DNA of 64,000 nt. Origin: Burkholderiales bacterium (lineage in GTDB: Bacteria > Pseudomonadota > Gammaproteobacteria > Burkholderiales > Methylophilaceae). The stretch spans positions 29,061 through 93,060 of the forward strand of contig JAURED010000001.1 in the NCBI GenBank assembly GCA_030827595.1, given 5' to 3'. A model generated the notes under the pieces. The model did no database searches. It worked only from the letters and a program-made list of their open reading frames with translations, and was not told where the DNA came from. The position numbers and the translations under genes were made by a program. Below, one piece after another: positions 53,200 through 62,666 of the stretch (the stretch's first letter is position 1; every line of letters begins with the position of its first letter).

Positions 53200-54062
53200 C
53201 GCCTAACGATAAAGCCAAGATATTAAGCGAAGCCCTGCCATATATTAAACAGTTTATTGATAAAACCATAGTGATTAAATTTGGTGGCAATGCAATGGTT
53301 GATGAGCAACTGAAGAGTTCTTTTGCGAAGGATGTAGTCCTCCTCAAGCTTGTTGGAATGAACCCTGTAGTGGTTCATGGAGGAGGTCCTCAAATTAATG
53401 AACATCTCGAAAAAATTGGTAAAAAAGGTGAATTTATCAATGGTATAAGAGTTACTGACGAGGAGACAATGGATGTTGTCGAAATGATTTTAGGAGGGCA
53501 AATTAATAAAGAAATAGTCCACCAGATCAATATCCATGGAGGTAAAGCAGTTGGCCTGACTGGGCAAGATGGAAATTTTATTCATGCTTCAAAACTCGAG
53601 ACCATTTCTGAAGGGAAAAAAATTGATTTAGGTTATGTGGGTAAAATCGATTCCATTGACCCAAGTTTAATTCAGTTTCTTGATACCGGTGATTTTATTC
53701 CGGTAATTGCTCCGATTGGAATAGGTCTCGATGGTAAAACCTACAACATCAATGCCGATGTTGTTGCTGGGAAGCTGGCCCAAGTTTTAAATGCAGAAAA
53801 ATTAATACTGATGACCAATACCCAGGGCGTGCTTGATAAAGAAAGTAAACTCATTACAGGAATAAAACCAGCAGATATTGAGAAATTAATACTTAATGGA
53901 ACACTAAGTGGCGGCATGTTGCCAAAAATTGAATCTGCTATGGATGCTGCAAAAGGAGGTGTAACTAGTGTTCATATTATTGATGGTCGCGTTGAACACG
54001 CTCTGTTGCTTGAAATTTTAACCAATCAAGGTGTAGGAACATTAATCAAAGGCAAAAATTAA
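53196..54062 (+). CDS. argB: Acetylglutamate kinase
   Basis: [46 protein letters not shown]; 4-nt overlap with argA. Confidence 0.97.
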   Translation: MTPNDKAKILSEALPYIKQFIDKTIVIKFGGNAMVDEQLKSSFAKDVVLLKLVGMNPVVVHGGGPQINEHLEKIGKKGEFINGIRVTDEETMDVVEMILGGQINKEIVHQINIHGGKAVGLTGQDGNFIHASKLETISEGKKIDLGYVGKIDSIDPSLIQFLDTGDFIPVIAPIGIGLDGKTYNINADVVAGKLAQVLNAEKLILMTNTQGVLDKESKLITGIKPADIEKLILNGTLSGGMLPKIESAMDAAKGGVTSVHIIDGRVEHALLLEILTNQGVGTLIKGKN

Positions 54063-54682
54063 AAAGACTTTGGGTTTTTGATTTAGACGATACACTTCAT
54101 TTAGCCAGCCCTGATGTATTTGAATTAATCAATCAAGATATGACCAAATATATCTCGAATGTCTTAAATATTTCCAAAGAAAATGCAGATAAAATTCGGA
54201 TGGATTATTGGCAAAGATATGGCTCTACATTAAGAGGTCTTCAAATAAATCATCGAATTCAAACAAATGATTTTTTGAAAAAAACACATGATCTTAAAAA
54301 AATTGAATCAAAAATTAAACCAGTAGGATATATAAAAAAAATTATGCATTCCATTCGTGAGGATAAAATTGTTCTTACAAACGCTCCAAAACATTATGCA
54401 GATTTTGTGTTAAAAAAAATTGGTATTTTTCATCATTTTAAAAAAATAATTTGTATTGAGGATAATTTTTATATTCCAAAGCCGAATCAAAATGTATTTA
54501 AGAGAGTGAAAAAATTACCTTATGAGAAATTTATTTTAATTGATGACAATAAAGAAAATTTAAAACAAGCCTTTTTTTGTGGATTTATAACATTACATTT
54601 ATCCTGCATTAGAGAGCAAAATGCATATATAAATTTCAGATTAAATCAATTAAATAAAATTTTAAAACTCAAAAATATTTAA
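54059..54682 (+). CDS. HAD pyrimidine 5'-nucleotidase-like protein; start codon unresolved
   Basis: Frame reads [33 protein letters not shown]...; HAD motif DLDDT lies upstream of the first ATG (54140); also [10 protein letters not shown]...[11 protein letters not shown]. Confidence 0.8.
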   Translation, partial: LKRLWVFDLDDTLHLASPDVFELINQDMTKYISNVLNISKENADKIRMDYWQRYGSTLRGLQINHRIQTNDFLKKTHDLKKIESKIKPVGYIKKIMHSIREDKIVLTNAPKHYADFVLKKIGIFHHFKKIICIEDNFYIPKPNQNVFKRVKKLPYEKFILIDDNKENLKQAFFCGFITLHLSCIREQNAYINFRLNQLNKILKLKNI

Positions 54683-55762
54683 TAGCTCAATTCTCTTTTT
54701 AGTAAGATATTCATTAATTGCTTGACCAGTTAAATTTGTTGGAAGTGATATTGGATGTGAGGCGTAATGAATTCGTAAATGATCGAAATAAATTAATATT
54801 TTTGAAACAACCTGCTGATATGCATCGGCATTTAGTTGAAACAAAAGTAAAATTTCATTTAATTTTTCATCTCGCCCAAAAAAACCAATATCTTTTAATA
54901 ATTTATATTTTTCATTAATACTTAAATTAAGAAAATTCTCTAGTTTTTGATGTATTTTAAAAAATAGATCGATAATAGCTTGGTCTTTTTTTGAAAAATT
55001 CGTTACATAGTTTTCGTTTAAACTAAAATTAAATTTATTCTGAAAAAAAAGCCACAATAAATTAAATCTTACTTTTAAAAAAAATGAGGACAAAAAGAAT
55101 GGTTTGAAACATTCAGATAAATTGTTTAACTTCTGATTATCAAACGTAAATAATTGATCACTTGCTCCAATATCATTTAATGTTTTAAAGAAAATATAAC
55201 CATGCCTCAATAAAAATACTTTTTTTAATTCCAGCATTATCCGATCAACAGATAAAAACTGTAGTTCTTTGTTTGCTACCATGTTTAATAAATATTTTTT
55301 TGTATCATCCTCGATCTGAAAATCTATGAATTTTGCTTGAAATCTACAAACCCTCAATATTCTTAATGGATCTTCTGAAAAAGCAGAAGAAATATGCCTT
55401 AAAACTTTGTTTTGCAAATCTTTGACGCCATTAAAGGGGTCGATAATTTTTCCACATTCATCTTTTGCAATCGCATTAATAGTCAAATCTCTACGCTGTA
55501 AATCTTCTTCAAGGGTAATCTCAGGACTTGTAAAAAACTTAAAACCTTTATAGCCAAATCCCTCTTTTTTCTCTGTTCTTGCGAGAGCATATTCTTCAAA
55601 GGTTTTAGGATGAATAAATACCGGGAAGTCTTTACCTACCGGTTTGAAATTATTTTTTACCATTTCTTCAGGGGTTGCCCCAACCACAACATAGTCTTTT
55701 TCAAAGAACGGCATCTTAAGCAATTCATCTCTGACTGCGCCGCCAACAAGATATATTTTCAT
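54662..55762 (-). CDS. cca: CCA-adding tRNA nucleotidyltransferase, short form
   Basis: MKIYLVGGAVRDELLKMPFFEKDYVVVGATPEEM, EDLQRRDLTINAIA, DPLRILRVCRFQAKF. Confidence 0.93.
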   Translation of the reverse strand: MKIYLVGGAVRDELLKMPFFEKDYVVVGATPEEMVKNNFKPVGKDFPVFIHPKTFEEYALARTEKKEGFGYKGFKFFTSPEITLEEDLQRRDLTINAIAKDECGKIIDPFNGVKDLQNKVLRHISSAFSEDPLRILRVCRFQAKFIDFQIEDDTKKYLLNMVANKELQFLSVDRIMLELKKVFLLRHGYIFFKTLNDIGASDQLFTFDNQKLNNLSECFKPFFLSSFFLKVRFNLLWLFFQNKFNFSLNENYVTNFSKKDQAIIDLFFKIHQKLENFLNLSINEKYKLLKDIGFFGRDEKLNEILLLFQLNADAYQQVVSKILIYFDHLRIHYASHPISLPTNLTGQAINEYLTKKRIELLNIFEF

Positions 55763-56643
55763 AATTCTCTAATGTAGGTTTTAAGATCTTTTAAATTGGT
55801 TAAAAATTCATACGCATGATTTACATCACAAATATTATCAACTTTTAGTGATTTTAAATTATCTCTTGTTATTATTTTGTATGGACTCAATTCAAGAATA
55901 GACACCAAGGGCAATTCTAAATATTTAGGAAGTTTAATTAATAAACATTTAATTTTTTTAGTTTGTTTTAATAGTTTTAAAATTTGATAAAAAGAATATT
56001 TTTGATGCCCACCGAGGTTAAACAATCGGGATTCAAACTTATTATTATCAAGAAGTTGAGCGATAATAGCATTTAAATCTTTAACTGAGATTGGCTGAAA
56101 TAAAGATTGATGCGATATTACGCTCATGAAAGGAAAAAATTTCATCAATTTATAAAAAAGATTTATAAACTTATCATTTTTACCAAAAACGATTGAGGGT
56201 TTAAGAATATAAGTTTTAATTTTATTCTTAGACTTTAGCAATTCATGTTCGCCATTAAATTTTGATTCTAAGTAATTACTCTGCTTTGTTTCAGATTTAA
56301 GTGCACTCATGTGAATAAATTTAGATACCTTTGATTTAATACAGGCCTCTTGGATTATTTTTGGATAGTCAGTATGAATTTGTTTAAATGTATTAAATTT
56401 ATTTTCATGCAAAATACCTATTAAATTAATCACAGCGTACGAATTTTTTAACAAATCTATTATTTCTTTTTGGTTAAATTGATTTATTTTAGAAAACTTT
56501 ACATTGGGCAAGACTTTAAGATCTTTTATCTTATTTTCATGACGTGAAACAATTTGAATGTGTAGATTAGGATTTTTTGATAACTCAATTATTAATTCTT
56601 TTCCAATAAACCCTGAGCCGCCAAAAATTGTTACTAATCTCAT
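55759..56643 (-). CDS. NAD(P)-binding epimerase-like protein (complex I NDUFA9 type)
   Basis: VTIFGGSGFIGKELIIEL Rossmann motif; YLESKFNGEHELLK; ILKPSIVFGKNDKFINLFYKLMKFFP. Confidence 0.83.
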   Translation of the reverse strand: MRLVTIFGGSGFIGKELIIELSKNPNLHIQIVSRHENKIKDLKVLPNVKFSKINQFNQKEIIDLLKNSYAVINLIGILHENKFNTFKQIHTDYPKIIQEACIKSKVSKFIHMSALKSETKQSNYLESKFNGEHELLKSKNKIKTYILKPSIVFGKNDKFINLFYKLMKFFPFMSVISHQSLFQPISVKDLNAIIAQLLDNNKFESRLFNLGGHQKYSFYQILKLLKQTKKIKCLLIKLPKYLELPLVSILELSPYKIITRDNLKSLKVDNICDVNHAYEFLTNLKDLKTYIREL

Positions 56644-56644
56644 A

Positions 56645-56824
56645 TCACAAATGTGTGATTCGAAGAAACAAGTAAATCACTAGGGTAATTAAAATAGCTG
56701 TAATTGTATAACGAGTAATTTTTTTTACTAATTCTAAATAATTTTTATTTTTAGTGGCAACATACAACACCATTAACACGATTAATGAAATCGCAAGTAA
56801 AAATGCCATTACTCTCAAAATCAT
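56645..56824 (-). CDS. Small membrane protein, 59 aa (not in ORF track)
   Basis: Reverse strand MILRVMAFLLAISLIVLMVLYVATKNKNYLELVKKITRYTITAILITLVIYLFLRITHL*; two TM segments; start overlaps the lpxC TGA as ATGA. Confidence 0.7.
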   Translation of the reverse strand: MILRVMAFLLAISLIVLMVLYVATKNKNYLELVKKITRYTITAILITLVIYLFLRITHL

Positions 56825-57762
56825 ATTAAAGCCGCCTCAAATTTTTTTTCATAAACTTTTTGATTATGCTGTTCGATCTCGAGAAATAATTTTTCATTTT
56901 CTTCTAACGTCACTATTTCAAAAGAATCTTTGTCATTGATTAGTAAGCGAAGCAATTGATTGTTTATCTCATGCCCCGATTTAAATGCGGTAAATTTACC
57001 AATAATTGAATACCCAGCGAGATAAAGATCACCAAATGCATCTAAGACTTTATGTCTAACAAATTCATCATCGTAGCGTAGTCGATCCTTATTAATAATT
57101 TTATATTCATCCATAACAATTGCATTATCCAGAGAACCTCCTTTGGCTAGACCATTTGCTCGAAGGTACTCAACTTCTTGCATAAAGCCAAATGTCCTTG
57201 CCCTTGCTATCTCATCAAAATAAGAATCATTATAATAATCAATAGAGATTTGGTTGTTTCTTTCAGCAAAAACAGGGTGAGGAAATTCAATTGAAAAATT
57301 AATTTTGAATCCCTCGTATGGCTCAAACATTGCAAATTTACCGTCAATTTCGTATTTAAGTGCTTTCTTGATTCTAATAAATTTTTTTTCAAGATCTTGA
57401 TTTATCGGTTCAGCTGATTGTATTAAATAAATAAATGGATTTGAGCTCCCGTCAAGTATTGGGATTTCCAAACCTGATACCTCTATCATTACATTATCTA
57501 TCGAGCATGCATAGAGAGCAGACATTAGATGTTCCACTGTCATAATTTTTGCATTATCTTTTTGCAGTGTTGAACATAATTTTGTATCTGAAACTAAAAA
57601 AGGATCAGCTTTAATAAGGACTTTTTCTTTTAAATCTGTTCGTACAAATGTTATTCCACTATTAGGCTTAGCTGGCTTTAATGTCAAAGTAACTGACTCA
57701 CCCGAATGAAGACCAATGCCTTGAATAGAAACATTTTTTGAAATTGTTTTTTGATTAATCAT
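56821..57762 (-). CDS. lpxC: UDP-3-O-acyl-N-acetylglucosamine deacetylase
   Basis: GIGLHSGESVTLTLKPA, MTVEHLMSALYACSIDN, EYLRANGLAKGGSLDNAIV, HKVLDAFGDLYLAG. Confidence 0.98.
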   Translation of the reverse strand: MINQKTISKNVSIQGIGLHSGESVTLTLKPAKPNSGITFVRTDLKEKVLIKADPFLVSDTKLCSTLQKDNAKIMTVEHLMSALYACSIDNVMIEVSGLEIPILDGSSNPFIYLIQSAEPINQDLEKKFIRIKKALKYEIDGKFAMFEPYEGFKINFSIEFPHPVFAERNNQISIDYYNDSYFDEIARARTFGFMQEVEYLRANGLAKGGSLDNAIVMDEYKIINKDRLRYDDEFVRHKVLDAFGDLYLAGYSIIGKFTAFKSGHEINNQLLRLLINDKDSFEIVTLEENEKLFLEIEQHNQKVYEKKFEAALI

Positions 57763-58934
57763 TTATTTCTTCGTAAAAATGATGGTATATCGTATTCATC
57801 CTCAGAAATGCTTGAATTATTATTAAAATTAGAATCGTCCACTCCATCAAAGAATACACTGGGAGTATCTGTATTATTTTCACTAACTTGCTCATTTAAA
57901 TTTTCTTCAACTGGACGATCAAAGACTTCTATTTTTGCATCAGTCATATCTGTTTCTAATTGACTTACCTGTGAACTGTAGTCGTCATCTAATCCAGTCG
58001 CCACAATAGTGACTTTAATTTTATTTTCAAGAGAATCATCAATAACATTACCAACAATGACAGTTGCATCATGAGCTGTAATGCTTTTTACCTCATTCAT
58101 CACATCTATATATTCTTTCATTTTAAAAGAGCTGCTTGCTGAAATATTGACCAGGATACCTTTGGCATTTTTTAATTGTATATTTTCTAAAAGAGGGCTA
58201 TTTATTGCTAGCTGTGCTGCCTTAACAGCTCGATTATCTCCCTCAAAAACTCCAGAACCAATAATGGCTGAACCCATTTCAGCCATGACAGTTTTAACAT
58301 CAGAGAAATCAACATTAATAAGTCCAGTGTGGTTAATAATATCCGAGATACCAGACACTGAATTATAAAGAACCTCATTGGCTGCTGAAAATGCATTTAT
58401 AAAAGTTACATCTGCACCAAGAACATTCATTAATTTTTCATTAGGAATCACAATCAATGAATCAACATAATTTCTTAATTCTTTGAGACCTTGTTCAGCA
58501 ATTTGATTTCTTTTACCTTCAAAGCTAAATGGTTTTGTGACCACGGCTACAGTTAAAATTCCTAATTCTTTAGCAATTTCAGCAATCACTGGTGCGGCTC
58601 CAGTACCCGTTCCACCTCCCATGCCAGCAGTAATAAATAGCATATCCGCATCTTCAATGATACTTTTAAGCTTCTCTTTGTCTTCGATTGCTGCCTGTTT
58701 TCCTGAATCTGGTCTTGCTCCTGAGCCTAGACCCTTGGTGAGGTTTAAACCAATTTGAACAATATTATTCGCTTGTGATTTCTTTAAAGATTGTAAGTCG
58801 GTATTAACCGAAATAAAATCCACTCCATGAACATTTTTTTCAATCATGAAATCCACAGCATTGTTTCCACACCCGCCAACACCGATGACTTTGATAACTG
58901 CTTCTTGTTTTTTTTGTTCAATGACTTCAAACAT
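57759..58934 (-). CDS. ftsZ: Cell division protein FtsZ
   Basis: GVGGCGNNAVDFMI, GGGTGTGAAPVIAEIA, conserved C-terminal tail DIPSFLRRNK. Confidence 0.99.
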   Translation of the reverse strand: MFEVIEQKKQEAVIKVIGVGGCGNNAVDFMIEKNVHGVDFISVNTDLQSLKKSQANNIVQIGLNLTKGLGSGARPDSGKQAAIEDKEKLKSIIEDADMLFITAGMGGGTGTGAAPVIAEIAKELGILTVAVVTKPFSFEGKRNQIAEQGLKELRNYVDSLIVIPNEKLMNVLGADVTFINAFSAANEVLYNSVSGISDIINHTGLINVDFSDVKTVMAEMGSAIIGSGVFEGDNRAVKAAQLAINSPLLENIQLKNAKGILVNISASSSFKMKEYIDVMNEVKSITAHDATVIVGNVIDDSLENKIKVTIVATGLDDDYSSQVSQLETDMTDAKIEVFDRPVEENLNEQVSENNTDTPSVFFDGVDDSNFNNNSSISEDEYDIPSFLRRNK

Positions 58935-58940
58935 AGTTTT

Positions 58941-60179
58941 TTAAAAGTTTCCTTGAAACCATAACTTCATTTTTTCTAAGATCTGCACAAGAGAGTTTCC
59001 TTCAATTTTTCTTCTCTGATCATTCTCATAATCAATTTTTCCTCTCTTAATGAGCCCAATTCCAGTTGCATAACGAGGATTTTCAATAATTTGCCTTAAC
59101 CCATCTACGCCCTGTGGATATCCTATTCTAACTGATTGATTAAAATTTTTCTCAGCTATATCTGTAATATTTTTCATTAGTGATGATCCGCCAGTAATAA
59201 CAATTCCTGAGGCAATTTTATTAATTAATTTTGATCGGATTAATTCATTAGTCACTAGCTCAAATAATTCTTTAACCCTCGGCTCTATGATTGAAGCCAG
59301 CTCTTTTGCATTGATTTTTTTCGGTGATCTTCCATCAACCAAAGGCACATCAATAACTTCCTGTGAATTTGCTTTCGAAGTATCACAGCTTCCATAATTA
59401 ATCTTTATTTCTTCTGCCGATTGCTGAGGTGTTCGGAATGCAACAGAAATATCATTTGTGATTTGATCACCTGCTATTGGAATGACAGCTGTATGTTTAA
59501 CAGACCCATCTTTATACACAATTATATCTGTAGTGCCGCCTCCAATGTCAATTAGACAAACCCCAAGCTCTTTTTCATCATTTGTTAAAACTGCATCGGC
59601 AGATGCAAGCGGTTGTAAGATTAATTCCATAACATCTAAACCCGATCTCTTGATACATTTCACGATATTCTGTGCAGCCGCGATTGCCCCAGAAACAATA
59701 TGGACTTTCACTTCGAGTCTCATTCCACTCATTCCCCTTGGCTCCTTGATATCATACTGGTCGTCAATAATGTATTCTTGAACCAGGGTGTGGAGTACTT
59801 GTTGATCCGGGGGTAAGGTGATGGCCTGAGCAGTTTCAATAACTCTTTCTACGTCTGAGTTATCTACTTCTAAGTCTCGAATTTTAACCATACCCGTGGA
59901 ATTAATACTCCTAATATGGCTGCCGGCAATGCCAGTATAAACTTCTTTAATTTTACAGTCGGCCATTAACTCTGCCTCCTCTAGAGATCTCTGAATTGCT
60001 TGCATTGTAGATTCAATATTAACAACAACACCCTTCTTAAGACCGCGCGAAACATGTTGACCTATTCCCAAAATTTGAATATCACCATCCGCTTTAATTT
60101 CGGAAACGATTGTTACTATTTTTGAGGTTCCAATATCTAGTGCGACAATTAATTTTTTTTCTTCTTTTTGCTTAATCAT
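58941..60179 (-). CDS. ftsA: Cell division protein FtsA
   Basis: VALDIGTSKIVTIV, CLIDIGGGTTDI, IVITGGSSLMKNI. Confidence 0.98.
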   Translation of the reverse strand: MIKQKEEKKLIVALDIGTSKIVTIVSEIKADGDIQILGIGQHVSRGLKKGVVVNIESTMQAIQRSLEEAELMADCKIKEVYTGIAGSHIRSINSTGMVKIRDLEVDNSDVERVIETAQAITLPPDQQVLHTLVQEYIIDDQYDIKEPRGMSGMRLEVKVHIVSGAIAAAQNIVKCIKRSGLDVMELILQPLASADAVLTNDEKELGVCLIDIGGGTTDIIVYKDGSVKHTAVIPIAGDQITNDISVAFRTPQQSAEEIKINYGSCDTSKANSQEVIDVPLVDGRSPKKINAKELASIIEPRVKELFELVTNELIRSKLINKIASGIVITGGSSLMKNITDIAEKNFNQSVRIGYPQGVDGLRQIIENPRYATGIGLIKRGKIDYENDQRRKIEGNSLVQILEKMKLWFQGNF

Positions 60180-60889
60180 AATTTATTTTTTATTTGATTA
60201 CTTTTACTATCTGTCTCAACTGCAAATCCATCTCTATATCTTAAATCAACATTTGATATTCTTTTATTAGTGGACTTTAATATTTTTTGAAAATTACTTA
60301 CGAATCTTTTTAAATTTTCTTCTGATCTTTCTTCATTTAATTTTATTAACATTCCATCTGAGGTTTGAATCGTCCAATCTTCTTTCCTGGTAAAAGTAAT
60401 TTTGTGAATTTTGATATACTCCTCCCCTAAAATATTATTAAATTTAATAAATTTATCTGTGATGAAAGCAATCTTATCTTTTGGCCCATATATGATCGGT
60501 AAATAATCCTCATATGCTGCGCCAAAATATTCCCCATCTTCATTCACAAGTCCTTGCATCCCATATCGAGCAATTGGTTGATGCTGTTTGACTAGCATTG
60601 TAATTCTATTTGGCCATTTGCGATATATATCCACATCTTTAATCCAGGGTAGTTTTCTCATTCCATCTCTTAATAATTGGATATTTAAAGTAAAAAAATT
60701 TCCTTCTAAATAGTTATTAGTAACAAGTAAAATTTGTTCTCTTTCAAGATATTTATAATCGCCACTAATAACAATTTCATTGATTGGGAACCATCGATCA
60801 AATGTATAGGGAGATATAATCTTGACTATCAAGATAAAGATTGAAATTAAGCATATTCTAAAAAGAAACTTATAAAGTGATTTTTCCAA
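60176..60889 (-). CDS. ftsQ: Cell division protein FtsQ
   Basis: POTRA-like FPINEIVISGDYKYLEREQILLVTNNYLEGNFFTLNI; between ftsA and ddl. Confidence 0.95.
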   Translation of the reverse strand: MEKSLYKFLFRICLISIFILIVKIISPYTFDRWFPINEIVISGDYKYLEREQILLVTNNYLEGNFFTLNIQLLRDGMRKLPWIKDVDIYRKWPNRITMLVKQHQPIARYGMQGLVNEDGEYFGAAYEDYLPIIYGPKDKIAFITDKFIKFNNILGEEYIKIHKITFTRKEDWTIQTSDGMLIKLNEERSEENLKRFVSNFQKILKSTNKRISNVDLRYRDGFAVETDSKSNQIKNKL

Positions 60890-60892
60890 AAT

Positions 60893-61786
60893 TTATTCTA
60901 TTAAATTTAAAATTCGCTCAACAACTTGTTCAAAACTTAATCCTGCATTTTTGGCTGATAATGGAAAAAGACTGTGCCCAGTCATCCCAGGTACTGTATT
61001 GATTTCAATTAAGTAAAAGCTTGCTTTGCCGTCCATAATAAAATCAACCCTTCCCCAGCCTCTACAACCAATACTTCTGAATGCTTCAATGGCAGTGGCA
61101 AATAAATTTTTTAATTGATCTTGACTAAGGTCATTAGGTTGTAAGAAGATGGTTTCATCTGAAATATATTTTGCATCGTAATCATAAAACTCATTTTTAG
61201 GGATAATTTCTATAACACCAAGAGGTTGGTTATCTAAAATTGATACTGTGAATTCACGGCCTTTTATATACTGTTCTGCGATAACCAGGGAATCATATTT
61301 GCTTGCCTCAAGAATAGCCAATTCAAACTGAGCTTTACTTTTTACCAATGAAATACCAAATGATGAGCCTGAACTTGATGGTTTAACAACAAAAGGACTC
61401 TCAATTTTACTCACGATATCTTCATAAGAACTATCTTTATGAATAATTTCATATTCAGGGGTTAATAACTGATGCTTTAACCAAACAAGCTTTGAAAAAA
61501 ATTTATTCATTGATAACATTGAAGCCTGAGGATCGGATCCCGTGTAAGGCACCTTAATTAATTCCAAAAATGATTGTATCTTGCCATCTTCGCCATTCTT
61601 ACCATGTAAGCAAATAAAAGCTGCGTCAAATTTTTTTAGCTGAGAAAGATCATCTGTTTTTGGATCAATTAATTCAGCATCATATTTAAGAAGTTTTAGA
61701 GCATGAAATACAGATTGTCCACTCTCCAGAGAAATCAGCCTCTCCTCAGAGTTTCCTCCTGCCAATACTGCAATTTTTTTATTCAC
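60893..61786 (-). CDS. ddl: D-alanine--D-alanine ligase
   Basis: VLAGGNSEERLISLESG, PFVVKPSSSGSSFGI, EINTVPGMTGHSLFP. Confidence 0.98.
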   Translation of the reverse strand: MNKKIAVLAGGNSEERLISLESGQSVFHALKLLKYDAELIDPKTDDLSQLKKFDAAFICLHGKNGEDGKIQSFLELIKVPYTGSDPQASMLSMNKFFSKLVWLKHQLLTPEYEIIHKDSSYEDIVSKIESPFVVKPSSSGSSFGISLVKSKAQFELAILEASKYDSLVIAEQYIKGREFTVSILDNQPLGVIEIIPKNEFYDYDAKYISDETIFLQPNDLSQDQLKNLFATAIEAFRSIGCRGWGRVDFIMDGKASFYLIEINTVPGMTGHSLFPLSAKNAGLSFEQVVERILNLIE

Positions 61787-62666
61787 TTTTATCCCCGATA
61801 ATTTTTACTTCAATTTGTAGATCAATATCATTCAGCTCTCTAATTGTCTTTTGTGCAAGATATATAAGCTGCTCAATATCATCAGCTGATGCATTCCCCA
61901 TATTTTCTATAAAATTTGCATGTTTATCAGAAAATCGTGCGCCACCAATAGTGAACCCTTTTAAACCAGCATCTTGAATTAATTTTGCAGCAAAAGTATT
62001 TTCAGGATTTTTAAAGGTTGATCCTGCAGTCGGCCAATTCAGTGGTTGCGTTTCTCGCCTTATTTTTAAAAGTTTATTTATCCTCGTTATTTCATTCTCG
62101 TCTTGTTCAGATAAATCTGGAAAATTAAACCAAGCGCCAATAAAAATATCGTTTTTTAAGTTTTTTACATTTCGATAACTTATTTCAAAGTCATCTTTTT
62201 TTTTGATCGCTATATTTCCAGCAAAATTAATTATTTTTACCTTACTTACAAAGTCCCAAGTTTCATTACCATAACAACCGGCATTCATTGCCAATGCCCC
62301 TCCAATAGACCCTGGTATGCCGGCTAAAAAAGCACATGATTTTTTTTTATTTTTTGCTGCATATCTTGCTAATGAGGAGCACGAAACACCGCATTCTGCA
62401 TAAATGGTATTTTCATCATTTTTTATGTCCTTCATGCCTCTTGATAAATTTATTACTGTCCCCTTTAACCCTCCATCTCTTATTAAAACGTTTGAACCGA
62501 GACCAATCACGGTTATTGGTAACTTAATCTTTTTTTGCTCCAGCACCTCTTGAAGTGTCAATTCTGAACTTACTTCAATATAATTTTCTGCATTTCCGCC
62601 CACTTTCCATGAATTAAATTTTTTCATAGAAATATTTTGATAAATGATGTCTTTATTCACGATCAT
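61779..62666 (-). CDS. murB: UDP-N-acetylenolpyruvoylglucosamine reductase
   Basis: NSWKVGGNAENYIE, GLGSNVLIRDGGLKG, GIPGSIGGALAMNAGCYGNE, PTAGSTFKNP. Confidence 0.97.
   Translation of the reverse strand: MIVNKDIIYQNISMKKFNSWKVGGNAENYIEVSSELTLQEVLEQKKIKLPITVIGLGSNVLIRDGGLKGTVINLSRGMKDIKNDENTIYAECGVSCSSLARYAAKNKKKSCAFLAGIPGSIGGALAMNAGCYGNETWDFVSKVKIINFAGNIAIKKKDDFEISYRNVKNLKNDIFIGAWFNFPDLSEQDENEITRINKLLKIRRETQPLNWPTAGSTFKNPENTFAAKLIQDAGLKGFTIGGARFSDKHANFIENMGNASADDIEQLIYLAQKTIRELNDIDLQIEVKIIGDKSE

Noticed and set aside
54140-54682. ORF-track start of the HAD gene at 54140
   Set aside because: That start omits the DLDDT nucleophile motif encoded just upstream in the same frame.
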